From an uncultured SAR92 cluster bacterium (GTDB taxonomy: Bacteria > Pseudomonadota > Gammaproteobacteria > Pseudomonadales > Porticoccaceae), in assembly GCA_902527245.1 (NCBI GenBank), contig CABZOI010000001.1, positions 137,001 to 201,000 of the forward strand: a stretch of 64,000 nucleotides of DNA. Direction: 5' to 3'. Of the stretch, positions 57,868 to 64,000 are shown in pieces. Made by a program: the position numbers and the translations under genes. The first letter of the stretch is position 1, and every line of letters starts with the position of its first letter. The notes beneath the pieces were generated by a model. The model searched no databases and was not told the DNA's origin. It saw only the letters and a list, made by a program, of their open reading frames with translations.

Positions 57868-58659
57868 ATGATTGGAAAAATAATTGGGATGATAATTGGC
57901 TTGAATATTAGTTCAGGTTTTCTTGGATTAATTTTAGGCTTGTATCTTGGTCACCAGTTCGATTTGTCGAGGCGAGCACCTTGGACTAGGTCTCAACGCT
58001 CTTCGACGAATAAGATATTCATAAAAACGCTTTTTACATTACTTGGCAAAATCAGTAAAGCTGATGGAAGAGTATCTGAGGACGAGGTACTGCAAACTGA
58101 AACTCTAATTTCTAGAATGAAAATGAGCACAGATGGCCGAAAAGAGGCGATTAGATTTTTTAAAAATGGTGCAAACTCTAATCAATCGGTTGAGCAAATA
58201 ATGAATGATTTTGTTAGGACATGTGGCCGTTATAACAATTTAAAAGTTCAACTTCTTCAGTGTTTATTGATTTTGGCGCTCGCTGATAATGACCTTCATG
58301 CAAGAGAGCGAGAGATTCTAAATTCTGTTGCAGGATATTTAAGAATCTCGTCTTTTGATTTAGAGCGACTAATTCAAATGATGTCGGCTCAAACACGGTT
58401 TAACTATAACAATAATTTTAATAGGGATAGTTCCAGTGCTTCTGAGAGTCAGCTGAAGGACGCATATGAAATTTTGGGTGCGTCGGAGAGTGACAACAAC
58501 AAAAAAATTAAACAAATATATCGAAAGTTAATAAGTGAAAATCATCCAGATAAATTGATTGGTCAGGGCATGCCAGAAAACCTTATTGCAATGGCTACTG
58601 AGAGAACACAGAAAATTCAGAGTGCATATGATCTGATAAAGAAGCACAGAGATTTTTAA
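57868..58659 (+). CDS. djlA: DjlA-type membrane-anchored J-domain co-chaperone
   Basis: 263 residues. An N-terminal glycine-rich membrane helix (about 5-27), a TerB-like helical domain (about 50-175) and a C-terminal J domain (about 195-263) with the HPD motif in ENHPDKL. This order is diagnostic of DjlA, which recruits DnaK to the inner membrane. It lies just upstream of tRNA-fMet and closes the accessory block. Confidence 0.92.
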   Translation: MIGKIIGMIIGLNISSGFLGLILGLYLGHQFDLSRRAPWTRSQRSSTNKIFIKTLFTLLGKISKADGRVSEDEVLQTETLISRMKMSTDGRKEAIRFFKNGANSNQSVEQIMNDFVRTCGRYNNLKVQLLQCLLILALADNDLHAREREILNSVAGYLRISSFDLERLIQMMSAQTRFNYNNNFNRDSSSASESQLKDAYEILGASESDNNKKIKQIYRKLISENHPDKLIGQGMPENLIAMATERTQKIQSAYDLIKKHRDF

Positions 58660-58753
58660 TTTAATCTAGTAAATTGAGAGGTTTGGTTGACGCACCTAAT
58701 CCTCAAACCTATAATGCTCGTCCAATTTTAGGTCCTATTGCTGGACTCAAAGG

Positions 58754-58830
<77 letters not shown>

Positions 58831-58925
58831 AACATTGGAAAAGAGTCATATTTTACAATTTTGTGACTTTGTAGGGGTTGTATGAACCTTTGATAATTGA
58901 AGAGGTTTTTTAAAAGTTAATTTCT

Positions 58926-58950
58926 AAGGCCCCTATTTTGGGGCTTTTTT
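58926..58950 (+). terminator. Intrinsic terminator after tRNA-fMet
   Basis: GCCCC/GGGGC core stem extended by A-T and G-T pairs, six-base loop TATTTT, followed by TTTTTT. Position between tRNA-fMet and rimP fits termination or attenuation upstream of the nusA operon. Confidence 0.85.
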
Positions 58951-58995
58951 ATTATTGGCTTATTGAAAGAATTAAATTGAGAGGGATTTTTAGAC

Positions 58996-59457
58996 TTGAA
59001 AGTTGCGGACTCACAAGGAATTAGCGAACTTTGCCGGCCAGTTATTGAGTCTTTTGATTGCGAGTTATGGGGAATTGACTTTAAGCTGTCATCAAGAACT
59101 AGATTGCTCAGGGTTTATATTGATAAAAGTGAGAAATCTATAGAAATCGAAGATTGCGAGCAGATAAGTAAGCAAATTAGTAGCGTGCTTGATGTCGAAG
59201 ATGTCATTCAGGGAGAGTATGTCTTGGAGGTCTCTTCGCCCGGAATCGATAGACCTCTTTTTTCGAGTGAACACTTTAAAAAATATGTTGGATCAAGAGT
59301 TTTCTGTAAACTACGAATCCCAAAATATGGTCGACGAAAATTTAATGGAATATTGAGTGTTGCTGGCGATAGTGATATCGAGATTAAAATGGATGATGCG
59401 AGTTATTCACTCTCTTATATTGAAATCGAGAACGCAAACTTAATTTATGATTATTGA
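58996..59457 (+). CDS. rimP: Ribosome maturation factor RimP
   Basis: 153 residues, TTG start with GAGAGGG upstream. Required for 30S maturation. The pattern CELWGIDF, RVYIDK and VLEVSSPGIDRPLFS identifies the family. First gene of rimP-nusA-infB-rbfA-truB. Confidence 0.96.
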   Translation: MKVADSQGISELCRPVIESFDCELWGIDFKLSSRTRLLRVYIDKSEKSIEIEDCEQISKQISSVLDVEDVIQGEYVLEVSSPGIDRPLFSSEHFKKYVGSRVFCKLRIPKYGRRKFNGILSVAGDSDIEIKMDDASYSLSYIEIENANLIYDY

Positions 59458-59474
59458 AGTATCGGAGTTAATAA

Positions 59475-60971
59475 ATGAGTAAAGAAATTTTAATGGTTGC
59501 AGAGGCTGTTTCTAACGAGAAAGGTGTCGATAAAGCAGTGATCTTCGATGCTATGGAGCAGGCTCTGGCGATGGCCACCAAGAAGAGATATGAAGAGAAT
59601 GCCAACATAAGAGTATCGATAGATCGTGAATCAGGTAATTATGAATCTTTTCGCTGGTGGGAGGTAGTTGCTGATGACGTCCTTGCAGAGTTGGGAACTC
59701 AACTTACGACCGAGGAAGCTGAGGAATGTGACGCGACTTTACAAGTTGGAGATATTTATGAAGAGGCGGTTGATAACGTCGAATTTGGAAGAATTGCAGC
59801 TCAAATAGCAAAACAAGTTATCGTTCAAAAAGTAAAGGATGCGGAGAGAGAATTAATTATTGATCGGTTTCGGCATCGAGTTGGTGAGCTTTTAAGTGGC
59901 ACAGTAAAAAAAGTCACTAGAGACCACATCATAGTGGATTTTGGAGATAATGCAGAGGGAATTCTTCCAAGAGAAGAACTTGTTGGTAGAGAAATTTTTA
60001 GAGTAAACGATAGAACTCGAGCTATCCTACAAAGTATTCGTGAGGAAACACGAGGTCCTCAACTTAATTTGTCAAGGTCAGTTCCCGAGATGTTAGTGCA
60101 ATTGTTTCAAATAGAAGTTCCTGAAATTTCTGAGGGTATTATTGAGATTAAAAGTGCTGCGCGAGATCCGGGCCAAAGAGCAAAAATTGCAGTTAAAAGT
60201 AAGGACGCTCGAATAGATCCGGTTGGAGCATGCGTTGGAATGAGAGGTTCAAGAGTTCAAGCAGTATCTAATGAGCTTGATGAAGAGAGAGTTGATATAG
60301 TGTTATGGGATGATAATCCTGCCCAGCTTGTAATCAATGCGATGGCACCAGCGGAAGTAGAATCATTAATTATTGATGAGGATGCAGGTTCAATGGATGT
60401 AGCAGTTAATGAGGAAAATTTAGCGCAAGCAATTGGTAAAGGCGGCCAAAATGTTCGTTTGGCGTCCGAGCTTACAAAATGGACCATAAATGTAATGACG
60501 ACCGAGGATGCTGCAAAAAAACAAGAGGCAGAATCATCGGACGTAGTTGCAATTCTGATGGAGGCTTTAGACGTTGATGACGATGTTGCGACAGTCCTTG
60601 TTGATGAGGGATTCACCAGTGTAGAAGAAGTAGCTTATGTTCCACTGGATGAAATGAAGGCAATTGACGGCTTTGATGAAGAAATTGCTGAAGAGTTGAG
60701 AGCAAGAGCAAAAGATGCTCTTCTAACGAGAGCACTTGCCTCGGAGGAGAAGCTAACGAGCAAAGAGCCAGCTGAAGATCTCCTTGCCATGGTTGGTATG
60801 ACAAAGCAGTTAGCAGATCAACTGTGTGCGATAGATGTTGTAACGATGGAGGATCTCGCTGAACAAGCAGTTGATGACTTGCTCGTGATAGACGGCTTGG
60901 ATGCTGATAAAGCTGGACAATTAATTATGACTGCAAGAGCTCCCTGGTTTGAAGAAGAAACTGAAAATTAA
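59475..60971 (+). CDS. nusA: Transcription elongation/termination factor NusA
   Basis: 498 residues: N-terminal RNA polymerase-binding domain (1-125), S1 domain (about 135-200), two KH domains (about 200-345, GACVGMRGSRVQAV and QAIGKGGQNVRLA) and two acidic C-terminal repeats (about 365-490), the gammaproteobacterial architecture. It binds RNA polymerase and stimulates pausing, termination and antitermination. Confidence 0.98.
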   Translation: MSKEILMVAEAVSNEKGVDKAVIFDAMEQALAMATKKRYEENANIRVSIDRESGNYESFRWWEVVADDVLAELGTQLTTEEAEECDATLQVGDIYEEAVDNVEFGRIAAQIAKQVIVQKVKDAERELIIDRFRHRVGELLSGTVKKVTRDHIIVDFGDNAEGILPREELVGREIFRVNDRTRAILQSIREETRGPQLNLSRSVPEMLVQLFQIEVPEISEGIIEIKSAARDPGQRAKIAVKSKDARIDPVGACVGMRGSRVQAVSNELDEERVDIVLWDDNPAQLVINAMAPAEVESLIIDEDAGSMDVAVNEENLAQAIGKGGQNVRLASELTKWTINVMTTEDAAKKQEAESSDVVAILMEALDVDDDVATVLVDEGFTSVEEVAYVPLDEMKAIDGFDEEIAEELRARAKDALLTRALASEEKLTSKEPAEDLLAMVGMTKQLADQLCAIDVVTMEDLAEQAVDDLLVIDGLDADKAGQLIMTARAPWFEEETEN

Positions 60972-60993
60972 GGATAACATTAGAGGTTTATAA

Positions 60994-63528
60994 ATGGCTC
61001 AAGTGACTGTAACTGAATTGGCTAAAACTGTTGGAGCCTCTATTGAGAGGCTCTTGACCCAAATGAAAGAAGCGGGATTGCCTCATGTTTCTGCTGATGA
61101 AGAGGTTTCAGACGATGAAAAGCAAACTCTTCTTGCCTATCTGAAGGGTGGTCTTGGTTCAAAGTCTCTGGAGCCTAGAAAGATAACGTTAAAACGCAAA
61201 ACTATTAGTACTCTCAAATCAGCTAATAGAAAAACAGTGAATATCGAAGTCCGAAAGAAACGAACTTATGTCAAGAGAAGTGAAGAAGAACTTCGAGCTC
61301 AAGCCGAATTAGAGAATGAGAATAAAACTCGTGCATCCTCAATAACGGAATCAAGAGACTCTGAGATGGGGGAAACAGATCAAAGTTCGCCAGTTACCAA
61401 ACCAGAAGAGAGCGGCACTGGAGCAATAAAAACTGCCCCCAAAACTGATGTCACAGCGGTTGTGGCAGATGACCTGAGTGTAACAAAAGAGAATCAACGT
61501 AAGGCTATCAAAAAATCAAAGTTTTCCATTTCGGAGAACAGTGAACCGTTACATGAAAGAAGTAAAAAATCCAAAGTCGATGATGATGAAGATATTTTAG
61601 CGAAAAAAGCTAAGAAAGTATTGAACAAGTCTTCTAAGAAAAAAGCAGTATTAGATTTTGGAGAAGTAGAGGAGATTACGGGGGATGAAAAAACTTCTCT
61701 TGTGACATCTGCACGTGTATTAAAACTTGATAATAAACATGTTTTTCAAAAACCTGTGGATAAAAAAATAATAGACGTAGCTATTCCTGGAGAGATAAGC
61801 GTGGCAGATTTATCTCAAAAAATGTCAGTTAAGTCTGCAGTGGTAGTTAAAGAGTTAATGAAACTTGGAGTGATGGCCACTATTAATGAAATGATAGACC
61901 AAGAGACTGCATTTCTGGTCGTTGAGGAATTAGGTCATAGACCCTTTGTAAAAGAGGATAAAACCGTCGAGGATGAACTTAATGAACATTTCGATACTCT
62001 ACAAAGTTCAGGTGAATTAATCCCCAGGGCACCCGTGGTTACGATAATGGGTCATGTTGATCACGGTAAGACTTCATTATTGGATAAAGTGAAAAAGACT
62101 CAGATTGCAGCAGGTGAAGCGGGCGGAATAACACAACATATTGGTGCTTATCATGTGGAAACAAAATTTGGTGCAATTACATTTTTGGATACGCCTGGAC
62201 ACGCTGCGTTTACCGCTATGAGAGCAAGGGGAGCTAGCGTCACTGATATTGTTATTTTGGTTGTTGCTGGTGATGATGGAGTGATGCCCCAAACAGAAGA
62301 AGCAATTCAGCACGCTAAAGCAGCTGATGTTCCAATAATAGTAGCAATTAATAAGATGGATAAGGAAGGGGTCGACCCTGAACGAGTAACTAATGAGCTT
62401 GTAGCTAATGAAGTTATTCCAGAAGAGTATGGTGGTGACGTCCAGTTTGTAAGAGTATCCGCTGAGACCGGTGATGGATTGGATCAACTGATGGAAGCAG
62501 TTTTACTTCAAGCTGAGCTCTTAGAGTTGAAGGCAGCTTTTGAAATCCCGAGTCGAGGGATAATTGTTGAAGCTAGGGTAGATAAAGGCCGCGGAGTTGT
62601 TGCGACTGCACTAGTGCAGCATGGCACATTAAAAAAAGGTGATTTTATAGTAGCTGGAGAAAGTGTAGGCAAGATTCGCGCCATGACAAATGAAAAAAAT
62701 ATGCCGATCAGTTCAGCTGCGCCCTCAATTCCTGCTGAGATACTAGGACTTGATGAAGTGCCCAATGCTGGCGATGAGTTCTTTGTTATTACTGATGAGA
62801 AGAGGGCAAAAGAGCTCGCTAATATTCGAGCTAAGAAATCGCGAGAGGAGAGGGTCGCGAGACAACAAGCAGCTAAACTTGAAACATTGCTTTTCGACAT
62901 GGATGGTAACAAAGCAAGTAAACTCAACTTAATTATAAAGACGGATGTGCGAGGTTCGCTGGAGGCAATCAACGGTGCAATAACAGATTTTTCTAATGAC
63001 GAGGTTATGGTTAACATTGTTTCGTCGGGTATTGGTGGGATTTCTGACTCAGACATAAATTTGGCACTTACCACTCAGGCAATCATAATTGGATTTAATG
63101 TGAGAGCAAGTTCTTCTGCGAAAGCATTGGCAGAGAAAGAAAATGTTGAGTTAAGGTATTACAGCATTATTTATAAATTGATAGACGAGGTGAAATTAGC
63201 CTTGTCTGGAATGTTAGCTCCAGAACTCTCAGAAGAAATTATAGGTTTAGCTGAAGTAAGAGATGTCTTCAGATCGCCAAAGTTTGGAGCGATAGCAGGA
63301 TGTATGGTTGTGGAGGGTATAGTTTCTCGTAATCAGCCCATAAGAGTTTTGCGCGATGATATAGTAATTTTTGAGGGAGAATTGGAGTCACTTCGAAGAT
63401 TTAAGGACGAGGCAAGCGAGGTAAGAAATGGAATGGAGTGTGGAATTGGAGTGAAAGACTATAATGATGTCAAGGTAGGTGATCAGATCGAGGTTTATGA
63501 AATTAAATCGATAAAAAGATCACTTTGA
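60994..63528 (+). CDS. infB: Translation initiation factor IF-2
   Basis: 844 residues. The IF2-N domain (1-50) is followed by a charged, Lys-rich linker, then the second IF2-N-like domain and the G domain: G1 GHVDHGKT, G3 DTPGHAAF, G4 NKMD. Domains II to IV complete the C-terminus. IF-2 places fMet-tRNA on the 30S P site. It follows nusA by 22 bases. Confidence 0.98.
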   Translation: MAQVTVTELAKTVGASIERLLTQMKEAGLPHVSADEEVSDDEKQTLLAYLKGGLGSKSLEPRKITLKRKTISTLKSANRKTVNIEVRKKRTYVKRSEEELRAQAELENENKTRASSITESRDSEMGETDQSSPVTKPEESGTGAIKTAPKTDVTAVVADDLSVTKENQRKAIKKSKFSISENSEPLHERSKKSKVDDDEDILAKKAKKVLNKSSKKKAVLDFGEVEEITGDEKTSLVTSARVLKLDNKHVFQKPVDKKIIDVAIPGEISVADLSQKMSVKSAVVVKELMKLGVMATINEMIDQETAFLVVEELGHRPFVKEDKTVEDELNEHFDTLQSSGELIPRAPVVTIMGHVDHGKTSLLDKVKKTQIAAGEAGGITQHIGAYHVETKFGAITFLDTPGHAAFTAMRARGASVTDIVILVVAGDDGVMPQTEEAIQHAKAADVPIIVAINKMDKEGVDPERVTNELVANEVIPEEYGGDVQFVRVSAETGDGLDQLMEAVLLQAELLELKAAFEIPSRGIIVEARVDKGRGVVATALVQHGTLKKGDFIVAGESVGKIRAMTNEKNMPISSAAPSIPAEILGLDEVPNAGDEFFVITDEKRAKELANIRAKKSREERVARQQAAKLETLLFDMDGNKASKLNLIIKTDVRGSLEAINGAITDFSNDEVMVNIVSSGIGGISDSDINLALTTQAIIIGFNVRASSSAKALAEKENVELRYYSIIYKLIDEVKLALSGMLAPELSEEIIGLAEVRDVFRSPKFGAIAGCMVVEGIVSRNQPIRVLRDDIVIFEGELESLRRFKDEASEVRNGMECGIGVKDYNDVKVGDQIEVYEIKSIKRSL

Positions 63529-63563
63529 TTATCTGATTCAGTCAAACTTTTCTTGCAATTAAA

Positions 63564-63956
63564 ATGTCCAAAGAATTCTCAAGATCGGAGCGAATTTCTG
63601 AGTCTATCCAAAAATCACTATCCCAATTAATTGGTGAGAATATTAGAGATCCAAGGGTGGGAATGGTATCCATCAATCACGTAGCGGTAACCAAAGATTA
63701 TTCTATTGCTCGGGTTTATGTATCTTTTGTGGATGCTAGAGGGGAGGAAAATGCAAAACTTGGTGTAGAAGCATTAAATGGAGCATCCACCTATCTGAGA
63801 AAATTGCTATCAATGGAATTAGCACTCCGAAGCACACCTAGATTGCGATTCTTTTTTGATAATGTCGGAGATCAAGCAAACAAGATTTCTGATCTTATTG
63901 ATCGGGCGATTAAATCAGACAATGAGCGTATCGAATCCGCCCATGGCAAAAAATAG
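63564..63956 (+). CDS. rbfA: Ribosome-binding factor A
   Basis: 130-residue KH-fold protein that binds the 30S subunit during cold-adapted maturation. The N-terminal RISESIQKSLSQLI and the motif DPRVGMVSINHVAVT-like segment are family hallmarks. Its last 14 bases overlap the truB start. Confidence 0.96.
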   Translation: MSKEFSRSERISESIQKSLSQLIGENIRDPRVGMVSINHVAVTKDYSIARVYVSFVDARGEENAKLGVEALNGASTYLRKLLSMELALRSTPRLRFFFDNVGDQANKISDLIDRAIKSDNERIESAHGKK

Positions 63957-64000
63957 AAAAGGTAGAGACCTAACAGGTATTTTTCTTTTGAATAAAGATA
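63943..64000 (+). CDS. truB: tRNA pseudouridine synthase B, 5' fragment
   Basis: Starts at ATG 63943 inside the end of rbfA and runs off the window. The visible residues MAKNRKGRDLTGIFLLNKD match the TruB N-terminus, and truB is the expected next gene. It modifies U55 of tRNAs. Confidence 0.9.
   Translation, partial: MAKNRKGRDLTGIFLLNKD

Noticed and set aside
46217-58753. Integrative element at tRNA-Leu
   Set aside because: No integrase gene and no obvious repeat of the tRNA 3' end were found in the block.

Overview
This window looks like a chromosomal segment of a low-G+C, marine-type gammaproteobacterium. The gene order follows the gammaproteobacterial, mainly Pseudomonas-like, core: gatCAB, mreBCD, yhdP, rpoN-lptBAC-kdsCD-yrbG, mlaC-ibaG-murA-degS, yhbY/rlmE-ftsH-folP-glmM-tpiA-secG-tRNA-Leu, and tRNA-fMet-rimP-nusA-infB-rbfA-truB. 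No rRNA, phage, insertion sequence or CRISPR array is visible. The genus cannot be named from sequence reading alone. Start-codon use is relaxed: several TTG and GTG starts appear, and mreC has no ATG, GTG or TTG start that includes its membrane anchor, so it probably starts at ATT.

Region by region. 1-5.7 kb: ppc (anaplerotic carboxylation), a membrane protein, a hotdog thioesterase and the ribosome-associated ATPase ettA. 5.9-12.6 kb: one very large gene for a secreted multidomain protein. It carries a beta-helix, a sulfatase-modifying-factor-like domain interrupted by a LamG-like domain, fibronectin-like modules, thrombospondin type 3 repeats and a dockerin-like C-terminus. Its 5' half is much richer in G+C than the rest of the window. 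12.9-19.4 kb: small metabolic genes (saccharopine-dehydrogenase-like, GST, ABC exporter, long-chain-type acyl-CoA dehydrogenase, FAD oxidoreductase, and a 47-residue DUF2256 gene). 19.4-22.6 kb: gatCAB. 22.8-29.1 kb: mreB-mreC-mreD and yhdP (cell shape and envelope). 29.1-36.3 kb, minus strand: mgtE, rpoN, lptB, lptA, lptC, kdsC, kdsD, yrbG (LPS transport and Kdo synthesis). 36.4-38.6 kb: mlaC, ibaG, murA. 38.7-40.1 kb: degS-type protease and yhbY. 40.1-46.2 kb: rlmE to secG and tRNA-Leu.

46.2-58.7 kb is an accessory block between two tRNA genes that lie next to each other, or nearly so, in related genomes. It holds a glycine/proline-reductase-B-like protein, an enoyl-CoA hydratase, two aldehyde dehydrogenases, a zinc alcohol dehydrogenase, a CaiB-type CoA-transferase, a sodium/solute symporter, a phytanoyl-CoA-dioxygenase/HEAT fusion, a CPBP protease and djlA. 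The set suggests uptake and oxidation of a small organic substrate, but the pathway cannot be named. The window ends in the nusA-infB operon, inside truB.

The observations most worth following are the ATT start of mreC, the domain-within-domain architecture and composition break of the giant exoprotein, its repeated DGLLILR C-terminal module, the tRNA-bounded block with its Cys-form GrdB/PrdB relative, the dioxygenase/HEAT fusion, and the losses from conserved clusters (mlaFED, maf/rng, hpf-ptsN-rapZ). I found no clear-cut undescribed defence or mobile system.
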